From Symsagittifera roscoffensis (lineage: Eukaryota > Xenacoelomorpha > Acoela > Convolutidae), in contig NC_087065.1 of NCBI RefSeq assembly GCF_963678635.1, forward strand, positions 4,196,020 through 4,260,019: a stretch of DNA of 64,000 bases. The letters run 5' to 3'. This document shows positions 19,741-28,461 of the stretch, one piece after another. The position numbers and the translations under genes are program-made. Position 1 is the stretch's first letter; the number at the start of each line of letters is the position of its first letter. Under the pieces are notes generated by a model. That model saw only the letters and a program-made list of their open reading frames with translations, was not told where the DNA came from and ran no database searches.

Positions 19741-20035
19741 TGCGCGCTTTTTCAAGGCTCCCAAAATCATCTTGTTGGATGAGGCAACTTCTTCCCTGGA
19801 CACACAGACCGAGAGGAACATCCAGAGTGCACTTGATGACGTCAGCAAAGACAGGACTACTCTGGTAGTGGCCCACAGACTGTCCACTGTGGTCAATGCG
19901 GACATGATCATGGTCCTCAAGGATGGGGTCATAGTCGAGAGAGGGACTCACCAGGAGCTCATAGGCACTACTGGAAGTGTCTATTCTGAGATGTGGAACC
20001 AACAAGCTAGCGCTGACGAGGACCAGAAACTGTGA
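19741..20035 (+). CDS. C-terminal exon of ABC half-transporter, ABCB6/HMT1-like
   Basis: The translation contains the end of a nucleotide-binding domain: Walker B with catalytic Glu ([12 protein letters not shown]), the D-loop, the H-loop ([13 protein letters not shown]) and the closing KDG-x-IVERG segment, followed by a short tail and TGA. The wording is closest to ABCB6/HMT1-type exporters of mitochondrial, vacuolar or lysosomal membranes that handle porphyrin or glutathione-metal conjugates. Walker A, the LSGGQ signature and all membrane segments are missing from the window. The 5' exon boundary is unclear, since residues before KAPK are only partly ABC-like. Either the rest of the gene lies left of the satellite and element 1, across an inflated intron, or this is a stranded gene fragment. 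Start coordinate approximate. Confidence 0.8.
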
Positions 20036-20269
20036 ACACTGTGAACTAATTTTAATCGTTGAAAGAAAACCTAGCGAATCTTGGCAAACATTTGCAAAAT
20101 ACTTCCAAGATTTTTTCGAACTAAATTTGTTGCCTCTTTAAATTGTATGGAACTAATGAAAACATGATTCAATTTCAGATAAAATCAATCTTCTGTGTGT
20201 CTTTTTTTCTGTCTTTTCTTACTCTCAAGCAGTTAAACTTCAATCACACTTGAATGCAGAAACCTATTC
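20036..20269 (+). other. Presumed 3' UTR and flank of the ABC exon
   Basis: No frame and no exact AATAAA; GATAAAATC at about 20,179 is the nearest poly(A)-like signal. Sequence runs into an assembly gap. Confidence 0.4.
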
Positions 20270-20469
20270 NNNNNNNNNNNNNNNNNNNNNNNNNNNNNNN
20301 NNNNNNNNNNNNNNNNNNNNNNNNNNNNNNNNNNNNNNNNNNNNNNNNNNNNNNNNNNNNNNNNNNNNNNNNNNNNNNNNNNNNNNNNNNNNNNNNNNNN
20401 NNNNNNNNNNNNNNNNNNNNNNNNNNNNNNNNNNNNNNNNNNNNNNNNNNNNNNNNNNNNNNNNNNNNN
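20270..20469. other. Assembly gap of 200 N
   Basis: Exactly 200 unknown bases, a conventional scaffold gap. The true distance between the ABC exon and the element-3 cassette is therefore unknown. Confidence 0.99.
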
Positions 20470-21156
20470 CCACACATGCATCACTTTCCAAATTGTCCTA
20501 ACACAGGGGTTGGCTAAGTACGCCATCACAGATGATGGAGTACGCATGGTTTCGTCGAAATACTTCCGCAGGGCCGCCTTACAGGAAATTTTACTCAAAA
20601 GCTCTAAACCAATCTCATTCGCTTCCGACGACATCACTGTGCCATATTCCTTCGTCTTCAGGTTCGAGCCTGTCATCAATTCCTCCAGATACTCCTGCAT
20701 GGCTTGCTTGTCATGCCAGGCCATCAGGTGCCTTCTCGCGGAGTTTCTCGCTTTCACCATTTCCCGGTAGCCACCAGCAGGATCGCCCATGTGAACTGAT
20801 TCGGGCACTGTAAAACGACTATACTCGACCACGTCGAGCTGCCCTTCCAATTTCATCTTTGCCATGTTGGTACATGACGGTTTGTAGTCGTCCAATCCAC
20901 CGGACCCACACTGGCTAATAAACTCCAGTTCCAGTCTGGTGTCAACCAGGCTCCTCTCGTTTCTCTTAACCTTTGAAGCCGTTGAGATTAATCCCGCCAG
21001 CAACATCGGTGGCACTTGGTTCTCCTTTTCCCTGCCACCTTGCGCGACACTGTCCCCTTGCCCAGCTTCGTTAGGGAGGGACACGTTCGCCAGCGACATC
21101 ACCACCGTTGTGGCCTTTGACTTCACAACCTTTGTGTTGGTCACTTTGTCGTTCAC
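20470..21156 (-). pseudogene. Element 3 cassette, C-terminal region fragment
   Basis: Open frame of about 229 codons up to the gap. A K/N-rich start is followed by a segment ending in a motif shared with element 2 at 30,416-31,198: the pattern MRTPSS-x4-LANP-x-VRT. No known domain is recognised. The frame formally continues through the N gap, which has no meaning. It overlaps a shifted frame upstream (21,071-21,463), evidence of a frameshift in an originally longer polyprotein. Confidence 0.55.
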
Positions 21157-21463
21157 TCTCCTTCAACTTTCTCACCATTGACTTGTACTTCCTCAGTCCT
21201 TTCCTGGCTCTTCTGACGGGTCGAATTCGCATAATCAGACTTTCTTCAGCACTTTCTTCCCTGACTGACTCGGTCAGACCGTCAGGTTGAGTGGACTCCA
21301 TCTTTTTCTCTGTCGCCTCTCGCATGATGGGCTGGTTCAACCCCACTCTCTTCACGGATTGGGTGCCGTATCTCCGGATTATACTCCACGTACTTTCCAT
21401 GAATGCTACGCGAGTCCAAACCTCGCCGGTCTTTCTCTCCAGCTCGCTCGGTACCGTTCCCAT
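21071..21463 (-). pseudogene. Element 3 cassette fragment (basic, charged region)
   Basis: A 130-codon frame rich in R, K, E and S overlapping both neighbours. It corresponds by position to the acidic/basic linker of element 2 (around 31,200-31,900). I see no domain. The frame switches to 21,406-21,768 upstream and to 21,156 downstream indicate indels rather than true overlapping genes. Confidence 0.4.
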
Positions 21464-21768
21464 TCTTCTTCTGGCAACGTGCCCAGGAACGCTACTCGCA
21501 TCGACTCATCGATCCTACGCCTTCGCCGGGATTCACTGAGCAGCTTGGATTCGCCCCTCCTCTGGTGTGCTTCAACCAGGGACATGGACTCCACGGGTGA
21601 CAGACTAGCTGGGGGCTCCTTAGTGGGAGACATAAATGATGACGGTGTCATCAGCACTAGCGGTTCCTTCACTCCACTGCCTTCCGATTCATTGAAATCA
21701 TACTCCAGCAAATCCCTTTCCAGGGCACCCAAGTCAAACTCGCTCATTCTGTCGCTCTTCCCTTCCAT
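21406..21768 (-). pseudogene. Element 3 cassette fragment (acidic linker)
   Basis: A 120-codon frame with acidic, S/P-rich composition (for example a DLGALERDLLEYDF segment). It fits the S/T/P/E-rich linker in the element 2 polyprotein at 31,500-32,000. No domain is recognised; part of a frameshifted polyprotein. Confidence 0.4.
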
Positions 21769-22325
21769 GGGGTCATCTTCACCGTGATTTTTTTATTCGC
21801 GTCTCCTCCATTATCTGGTCTTGGTCTCGGTCCAGAGGGGCCTTGGCGCATGTCGACTCCTGCATCCGGCCAAGCCGGTATCAACAGGTCACCCGCATGA
21901 TAAAACATTTGCTCATTGATAAAAATTTCCACAGGCTCCTCACCATGCGGCGCCACTTCCTCTATTGTCAGATAGATGCCTTCTCTAGTCTCCTTGCTCA
22001 CCTCTATCATTGCTACTGTCTCCCTTCTGGGCCACTTCAGCCTAGACTTGTCGTCAGCTGGAGCGTACATGTCATTCCAGTGGCCTACAGAGACCTCTGG
22101 CTTCCTTGATCGATGGCTTTGATCTTCTTCCTGCTCCACAAGTCCGGAAAGATGGAGTCGAAGCTGTGCAAAGCTGCAGCATTCCAGCTGATGAAGCGCG
22201 GCTCCATCCCCTCGCTCCACTTGATCATCTTCTCTTCTACATCTTGTGCAGCTCCGATCCTGGGTGCCAGAGCTGGACTGTTTACTCCCAACAAAATCCT
22301 GCTGATGCGTGGATACAGTGGGCAT
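21744..22325 (-). pseudogene. Element 3 cassette fragment homologous to 31,220-32,368
   Basis: The 193-codon frame holds WNDMYAPADDKSRLKWPRRE and the following acidic region. A parallel frame at 22,085-22,294 contains a segment (SEGMEPRFISWNAAALHSF) that corresponds to the start of the element 2 frame at 32,368 (TDGWDPLFVGYTAAVYFHT), showing that the true frame switches near 22,100. Function unknown. Confidence 0.5.
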
Positions 22326-22363
22326 CTATTTAGCAGCGGATTTGAACCCGCCAGCCATGCGTC

Positions 22364-22897
22364 CTAGTTCTCCTTCACGTGAGCGTATGTCTCCGACCAG
22401 GCCGGGATCTTCACTGCGTCTGTCGTCCCTTTGATGATAGGTCGCAGGTTCCAAAGCTTGGGGTTGAGCTGTACATTGGCAAGGTCCTCGCCTCCCATCC
22501 GACATCTGAAGCTGTTTTTCAGGTCCATTAACACCCAGCCAGGTTCTGATATCTTCCCGAATATTCGGTCGTCACTCGCCAGTCTTCTCAGCTCCCTCTG
22601 TTCTACCCAGTTTAGCACAGAACAGTCCACCACTGACACAAGCTTAACATACAGACCTGAGTGTCTGTACGCCTCCACTCGTATGTCTGGGAACACGTGC
22701 AACACTGTAGGCCCATACACCGCAGTCACAAATTCTCTCAATCCGAAGATCAGATCGAGTGGATCGATCCGCATCATTAGTGCCAAGTGGGCAAACAGGG
22801 ACATTCCCCCACGCCTCTTTACTTCACTCTTACTGGAGACTGGCTTATCCTCTCCGGTCAAACTTCTGTTCTGCTGTAATAAGTACTGAAGGAGCAA
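22364..22897 (-). pseudogene. Element 3 cassette fragment homologous to 32,281-32,949
   Basis: A 177-codon frame aligned by eye with the element 2 frame: shared pattern MR-x-DP-x2-(L/I)I-x-GL, YGP-x-V, FPD, Y-x5-(G/T), D-x3-LNW, FGK, CRMGG, and P-x-(L/F)WNL. It terminates in TAG where the element 2 frame continues. The conserved CRMGG and WNL words mark a genuine domain in both copies, of unknown function. Confidence 0.6.
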
Positions 22898-23487
22898 AGT
22901 CCTCTAGTTCTTTAGTTTTCGATAAGATGCTGTCTCCATCTGAGCATCGAACTCCCTCTTTGGTCCCTGCAGCTGCTCGGGTTATTTTAGCAGCAAGAAC
23001 AGGTCACCCAGGCGACCATAGGTCATCGCAATCAGTGTCAGCAGACCGTCCAGTCAGAGATCGGCGAATTCCCGTGTAAAAAGCACCAGGGGTCCTTTGA
23101 CAAAGCTTTCGTGTCCGAAGGCTACGTGTAAGGCCAGCACAATGCCAATGGACAGTTTCCTGATATCCCTCACGAAGCTGGCTATCAGATTCCTCGATAC
23201 CCTAGGGTAGCAGCTGCTGATAAATCCAGCTGATCATCCTACGCCCATTCCTGCGAGAATCGCATCCGTCCTCTCGTACTCGGCCCTTGTGGCCAGCAGC
23301 TGCTGATAAATCCAGCTGATCATCCTACGCCCATTCCTGCGAGAATCGCATCCGTCCTCTCGTACTCGGCCCTTGTGGCCAGCACATCCACTTGGAACCG
23401 GTGCAAGGACATCGTGTCGACCTGTTGCATAAATCCCAACATCGTCACCTCTACCTGCTCCCTCACATCTCATATTCTTCGTAAGTC
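22898..23487 (-). pseudogene. Decayed element 3 cassette segment, with 86-bp tandem duplication
   Basis: Only short broken frames are present here, where element 2 has the C-terminal 300 codons of its 836-codon frame. A perfect 86-bp duplication (23,209-23,294 and 23,295-23,380) changes the frame. Sequence is therefore a degraded continuation between the 23,488-24,264 and 22,364-22,897 fragments. Confidence 0.5.
23209..23384. repeat. 86-bp tandem duplication, two perfect copies
   Basis: A unit beginning AGCAGCTGCTGATAAATCC occurs at 23,209 and again at 23,295, followed by 4 further matching bases. Because 86 is not a multiple of 3 it shifts the reading frame. Perfect identity implies a recent event, or an assembly artefact. 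Confidence 0.85.
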
Positions 23488-24264
23488 TTAATGGATCTCT
23501 CTCAATGCTGCCGGTGCATGATCGAAGGCATCCTGTCCCAACGCGCACAACCGAGGACACAGGTATAGCCAGCAATTAGTATGAGGTTTGATCCTCAAAG
23601 CCATAGCCTCAATGTCTTCCTCTATTGAGCGGGCGTTCCTCCTGACCAAATCTCCTCTTTCATTCCTCACGTAGTCCGTTTGTCTGAACCACAGATTGTT
23701 CGCCAATTGCTGCACCAGCTGATGTTCGTCAACCACTCCTGGCCTCATTTTTAATAACCGGCGTTCTGATTGGTAGGGGTAGTAAAAACTGGGATCCACC
23801 TGTCGATTCGTTGCCGGTATCATCACATCAAATCGTGCCTCTGCTAGCATAACGACCATAGCATACACACATTGCAGGGGTTCGGGCAATAGGGCGTAGC
23901 ATGGAGACAGCACAAAGATTATCTTCACTATTTGCGTTGCAAAACTCTGTCGTACCGATCTCTCAGCTTCCAGCATGGCTGAGAGCAGCGTCATGATCGC
24001 TTCTCCCACAGCTTCCGAGCTTGGGACTGATCCGTCGACAAGAGCGTTTAGGAGACCCCTGCTTTGCAGGTGGTCATTCGATCCGGCTATTATCACTATT
24101 TCTGGATCCACGTTTACCACCCTCTCCACACTTATTGCCATCCCCACCACTTGGCCCCAATCCAAGTTGGGAGCTGTGAGGAAAATCACCTCCGGCCAAA
24201 AGAGTGAGCGGGGCGTGTACAGGTAGTCAGAGCTGGCCACTATCAAAATTTGCCCCAGCTTCAT
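23488..24264 (-). pseudogene. Element 3 cassette: second, degenerate SGNH-like domain
   Basis: A 258-codon frame matching residues about 355-620 of the element 2 frame at 32,962-35,472. It starts with a block I-like VASSDYLY, then LFWPEVI, a block III-like AGSNDHLQSRGLL (G-x-N-D), and VLSPCYALLP. The GDS serine is not clearly kept in either copy, while the G-x-ND-H-L word is conserved in both. I infer a second SGNH-fold domain that may have lost esterase activity. Confidence 0.55.
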
Positions 24265-24279
24265 TTCTTTTCCCCAGCT

Positions 24280-25338
24280 TCATTTCCTGAGGGTCATAAG
24301 CTGCAAACAGGCTGTCTCCATTTGGTGATTCCAGGTGCGCGTAGCTTCTTTCGTCACCTTCCACTGGTGTGATTCTGGGGTAGTCTCTTGAATACTCGCC
24401 GGGGGTCTAGCGAACTGCTTCCCCATTTTGTGATGCCCGTTGTTGGGTCTGTTCTCCACTAGAAAATTCCCTCTACTTTTTGGTGGAGCTCTTTCTCTGA
24501 CCTGATAACGGACGTCCGTCAATGACCTCGTGTTCATTGGTCCTATAGTGTTATCTCCGGGCAGACCCTCCAGCTCCACCAATTGCAGGGTGGTAGCTGA
24601 ACTGAATTGCTTTTCTTCAGCTAAGAGCCAATCCACGCCTGCTATCCGGTCCCGACCAGATACCGTAGGATCAACACCGTTGAGCATTCTTCTCGCATCT
24701 GCACGACAAGTCAGTGTCTTCATGCTCAATTCGATAGCCATGTCTGCTTTGTACCGTCCCCAGCGGCTGGGATCTGCTCTGATCCGTACGATTTCACTGA
24801 CCCTACTCGTATTGATCACCGCTGCAAGATCTGCTAGCGAGGTCCCCCGAGCAGGTGAAGCCCTTGAATGTTGGGATAACGTATTCGCAGTCACTTGAGG
24901 AGCCACTTGCTGTGGTCCACCTCTAGTTCCAAGGCCATTCTCCAAGAATTGGCCTCGGGGAGCTGGAGAGGTCCCCAGTCTCTCTCTCCCATCAGAGCTG
25001 TGAGAAGGCTGTACCACGTTTGCCTCTGTAGTCAAAGGCCCCAGCCCGTTCACTAATGCTTGAGGTACATGGGATCTGACCCTGCCGGCAGGGCTACCTC
25101 GTGTCACCGGGTTGATTATTGTCCGCAGTTCAGCTTCCATTGCTTCTATCCTCGTCTGAAACGCGTCGTTTATCCACTGTATTCCAGGTTGCGTATTGAA
25201 ATGTCTACCATCTTTTTTCAAGGCACCAATGTCCACCATTCTCAATTTGCTTTCGACATCCATCAATCGGAGTTCATTGGGGTTTCCAGTGATCAAGTTC
25301 CTGATCATCACATTCCACTGGGTTACGTTCCCATTCAT
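24280..25338 (-). pseudogene. Element 3 cassette: end of SGNH domain plus linker
   Basis: The 352-codon frame begins inside the SGNH domain and includes the block V-like DGRHF near residue 41, followed by WINDAF, then a P/S/R-rich linker and a domain with VDWLLAEEKQFSSATTLQL and GPMNTRSL that matches VDWLKAHETHFSRAKL and GPINYRPL in element 2. The true upstream continuation is in another frame (25,339-25,510). Confidence 0.55.
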
Positions 25339-25953
25339 GAATCGACTACTGGTGGCCCGGCGTCCAGGTTAAGAGGGATGGTACACAAAACCACAATCCT
25401 CGGCCTGTATTTCTCTTTCAATTCATTGAGGAGAAAGATCAGTAATGATTCCCATTTCGCTTCGGGTGTGAGGGGGTTCCTTGAGACGTCATTCGTCCCT
25501 ATCATGACGATTAAAGTCCAACCTATCGTCGTTCTGCAGCTCCACCATCTTGATCACTTGAGCCACTGAAGCTCTTCCAAAAGAGATCACAGTAGTTTGT
25601 CCTCCTACTAGAATTTTGTTAAAATCCCTCACCAGGCTATCTCCTATGATCAGGTGTTGGCTGCACGTCGGCATCGGTTGGTGGATCGCCGCCGGAATCC
25701 AGGTCATATCGTTCAAGCAGGCTCTGGGGTGTTCCGCTGCAACTTGCACGAAGGTCCTTCGGGTGTTAATATCCTTTCGAATGTCAACTACCCGCGACCT
25801 CACCTTGGCTCCACTCGGTACCGGTCTGGCCCGCTCTGTGGGATTTTCTGTTGATTTTTCCTTTCTGATGGGTGAATGGCCCGCTCGCTGAGTAGGAACA
25901 ATCCTACCCAAGTCTCTCACTCGGTTTATTTCCTGCATCGAAGCTTTGAACAC
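25339..25953 (-). pseudogene. Element 3 cassette: SGNH (GDSL) hydrolase domain, frameshifted
   Basis: The frame from 25,953 contains block I (HLIIGDSLV, serine in GDS) near 25,640 and a block II-like FGRASVAQV, then runs off at 25,489. A different frame in 25,340-25,510 continues with block III (MIGTNDVSR) and a VVLCTIPLN strand. The set GDS, G-x-ND and D-x2-H (in the next fragment) is diagnostic of SGNH hydrolases, which remove ester groups. At least two frameshifts break it here. Confidence 0.65.
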
Positions 25954-26186
25954 TTGCTCAAACTTCTCCTGGAACTGAGGTGCCAGGTAAGTGTCGGAGG
26001 GATCAGGTATCGTGTTCTCGCGTTTGATGGCGAGCTCACTCGCTGCGGGGCCGTCACCTCACTCGGTCTGTAAAGCTCCTGAGTCTTGGATTTGGCTGTC
26101 GTCTCGGTGTTCATCATTTCCAGAACGTCCGGCGACAACTTGCTGACTCTAGCGTTATAGAGCTCTTTCAAGTGCTTTATCTCCAC
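25926..26186 (-). pseudogene. Element 3 cassette: end of coiled coil and basic linker
   Basis: An 86-codon frame starting with a helical, charged segment (EIKHLKELYNARVSKLS) that continues the coiled coil of the upstream frame after an in-frame TGA. The remainder is a basic linker before the SGNH domain. Overlap with the next frame indicates a frameshift. Confidence 0.4.
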
Positions 26187-26225
26187 TTCTTTGAAGACGA
26201 TCTGCAGCTCCTCGTATTTTCGTTT

Positions 26226-26537
26226 TCATTCGTCACAGTCTTTCGCCTTTTCTTGAAGCTCGTTCAACCTCGTGCACGACTGCTCCCAGTCTTTGTCTTT
26301 CTTCTCCAGGGTTTCACTGGTCTCCGCCGTTTGTATCTGAATTTCGTTCATTCTGACTTTTTGCATTGTAGGAGCCGCTGGCGGGGAGTCTGCTGAATGT
26401 GATGGGCCGGGCCCGTCACGTGATCGCTTGGCTCCAATGAGAGGCTGTACAGGCCGAACAGGTAGGGGCATTTCCCCTAACCGGTAGTCCCTCTGCTCGC
26501 TTAGTCCAGGTTCACGAGCTAGGTCGTGACCCGACAT
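26226..26537 (-). pseudogene. Element 3 cassette: coiled-coil segment
   Basis: A 103-codon frame. Its start shares G-(H/F)-DLAR-(E/N)-PGLS with the end of the element 2 frame at 36,529-36,963. The C-terminal half is strongly helical and charged (E/K/Q heptads). It ends at a TGA (26,226-26,228) in the context ACGAATGA, the same octamer as at the coiled-coil stop of element 2 (36,365-36,367). Confidence 0.5.
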
Positions 26538-26549
26538 TTCCCCTCGTTG

Positions 26550-26798
26550 TCATCTCATGGGTCGGATACGACCACTATCGGCGGTTCCAAACTCGCCAAA
26601 GGCCAACATCAAGACCACCTGCCTGGGGCAATCCCCACTAGCTTCGCTTCCCAAAGCATTGAGGAGTGCGACGGTGAACATCGCCAGCTCCGGTTCCTCT
26701 AATCCAAGGTTGCAATCAATCAACCGCTGATACATCTGGTCTAGAGCCATTCCTAGGTTCGCTGAGATAAAATCCATCAAATAGCCGGTATCACTCAT
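26550..26798 (-). pseudogene. Element 3 cassette: N-terminal helical segment
   Basis: The 82-codon frame from ATG at 26,798 resembles residues about 25-95 of the element 2 frame at 36,963: pattern L-x2-(M/L)YQRL-x-D, then ALLNA or AIL with VLM-(L/V). It is the first frame of the cassette in this copy, and its ATG has a usable context (GAAGAATGAG). Function unknown. Confidence 0.5.
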
Positions 26799-26928
26799 TC
26801 TTCAGCGTGTGTGTCTCGTCGTGTTTCTCTGATTCGGTCCAAATTCAATAAACAAAGTACGATCAAAAATCAAGATCCAAAAAACAAGTCACGACTTAGA
26901 TTAATCATTCAGAGCTGTTTCATCTCTA

Positions 26929-27826
26929 TGTAACATTCGTCTACTGTAGTCACACATGAGGCTTAAGAAAAATAGGCCCTATAACCATTGGCTCAAGAGT
27001 CAGGGACACTATCTCTTGTGTTTTTCTACCTCAAATTAGTCGGAGCCAATTCGGTTCGCTTGTGACATGAGACTACGACCCGTTACAGCTTAAAGGCTAC
27101 TACCAAAATATCCCCCCACTCTAGAAATAAGAACGTCCCCATACTTAGATCTCTAGATACCCAAAATACATGAACGCCGTTAAAAACCGTGTCAGAACAA
27201 TCCGTTAAGTTACTTTTTATTAGACAGTGGAACTTTGATCCATTTCAGATGGATCAACCTAAAACTCGCCTTACCTCAACATAACAATCATAAAACACAT
27301 TCTAGAAATTTAAATTAAGTACTCACATCGTAGCACGCTCAAGAAATGGGAGTAATTAAGTCGGTCAGCAACTCGAGAATTAAATAATGTAACTAAATGA
27401 GTTTAATGTTTATCAGTTTCAATAACAAGGACAAGTTTTAACTCTAGAATATAGTTTCTCGTGAACCATTGGGACACTCAAGCTGTCCACCTTTCCAACG
27501 AAGGTTCACTCTAGTCCAGTTCGAATAACAATCCAATCGAGTAATGATAGTCCAGTTCTTGGGAATACGCTTGTCTCTGTTTCAGATGGGACAGCTCTAC
27601 TCTAGTTTTATTGTGACGGAAATTGCGAATAGCAATTTCCCACTGTTTTATCTGGCAACTTTCCCGCGTTTGTTACTCGATTGTTCTCTTTTTCGGTTTT
27701 CAGTTGTCGCGAGAAAATCGTGCATGACAAGCTCCATTCGAATTTTTGAAAAATCAAATTTCACTCCAAAATTAAGCGTACTTGTTTTTCTCAAGGTCAA
27801 ACTTCCAAATATGACCGACTGGCACA
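26929..27826 (-). repeat. LTR A: 3' LTR of element 2 (898 bp)
   Basis: Begins TGTAACATTCG and ends GACTGGCACA on the + strand, so on the coding strand it is TGTGCC...TTACA with TG/CA ends. It matches LTR B and C end to end. Immediately before it on the coding strand is a purine-rich CCGGGGAGTA, a plausible polypurine tract, as expected for a 3' LTR. Flanking sequence beyond it leads into element 3. Confidence 0.9.
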
Positions 27827-27840
27827 TACTCCCCGGACTC
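27827..27840 (-). promoter_or_regulatory. Candidate polypurine tract next to 3' LTR
   Basis: On the coding strand AGTCCGGGGAGTA abuts the TGTGCC start of the LTR. It is short and interrupted but in the correct position for plus-strand priming. Confidence 0.45.
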
Positions 27841-28254
27841 AAGATCGATGTCCTCATCGCGTGCTGTCGTCTGCCAGTGAGTCCCAAAAAACCGAGTGTT
27901 GCTCAAGGTACAGTGCCAGTGGTCATTTACAGAAGTTTGCAGCAGACTTAAGCTTATCTACACCCCAAAATTCACGGCCATGTAAAATTTTCACACTATC
28001 GCTAAACAGCAATCAAAATCTGCACACACCTGCACACTTGAATTCTCGCTTTTCAAGCCAATTATTTAAAATTTCTTTTGTCCCATTCAATCAGGAAATT
28101 GTCATGCAGCATTTTGATTTATATAGTAAATATAGCATGTTAATAACAATATCTGATTCGTTAAAATTTCTTTTTCGTGAACCCAGGTTTCACCCGGATC
28201 CACACTCAAGACCCCCTTCCCTCTCAAGACTCAAGATCCATTCGAGCCATCCGC
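27827..28254 (-). other. 3' untranslated region of element 2
   Basis: About 430 bp without a frame between the last accessory frame and LTR A. It contains several CTCAAGA repeats near 28,205-28,235, a word that also recurs in the spacer at 36,961-37,430. Confidence 0.55.
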
Positions 28255-28461
28255 TCATCTCGCACTCATCGCCTTGGAGGTGCACCACCCTGAAGTACTA
28301 GACACGGCAAACTGTCTCAACAGTTCTTCTTCATCATCGGAGCTAATCACGATCTCCTCCCAAGCCTTCAGCTGTTCATAGGATCGCATCCATTCCCTTT
28401 GCTCCTGCAACCTCTTTGCCTGGTTGGGTAGTGCCTTCACCCTAGATTCCCGTTCAAACAA
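28255..28461 (-). CDS. Accessory polyprotein C-terminus (element 2)
   Basis: A 68-codon frame, charged and helical (QAKRLQEQREWMRSYEQL), with an acidic patch (SSDDEEEL), overlapping the end of the 660-codon frame by 25 nt in a shifted frame. It is probably the displaced C-terminus of the same polyprotein rather than a separate gene. No start context stands out. Confidence 0.4.
   Translation of the reverse strand: MFERESRVKALPNQAKRLQEQREWMRSYEQLKAWEEIVISSDDEEELLRQFAVSSTSGWCTSKAMSAR

Larger units (their letters stand above)
20470..26798 (-). mobile_element. Element 3: decayed second copy of the SGNH accessory cassette, without gag-pol
   Basis: A chain of minus-strand frames matches the accessory region of element 2 (28,255-36,963) in the same order: leading helical segment, coiled coil, SGNH hydrolase, second GxND-type domain, shared middle domain, and a closing segment with the shared pattern MRTPSS...ANP-x-VRT. 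Proteins are only moderately similar, so this is a separate family member rather than a recent duplicate. It carries many frameshifts and stops. The left end is cut by the gap, with the equivalent of the 660-codon C-terminal part missing. LTR A of element 2 lies 130 bp before its first codon. No gag or pol of this copy is in the window. Confidence 0.75.

Noticed and set aside
20233-20517. Frames spanning the run of N
   Set aside because: They exist only because N codons are not stops.
26929-27826. Solo LTR interpretation for LTR A
   Set aside because: A purine-rich tract and the element 2 coding region abut its inner end, and its ends match LTRs B and C exactly, so it fits as the 3' LTR of element 2.
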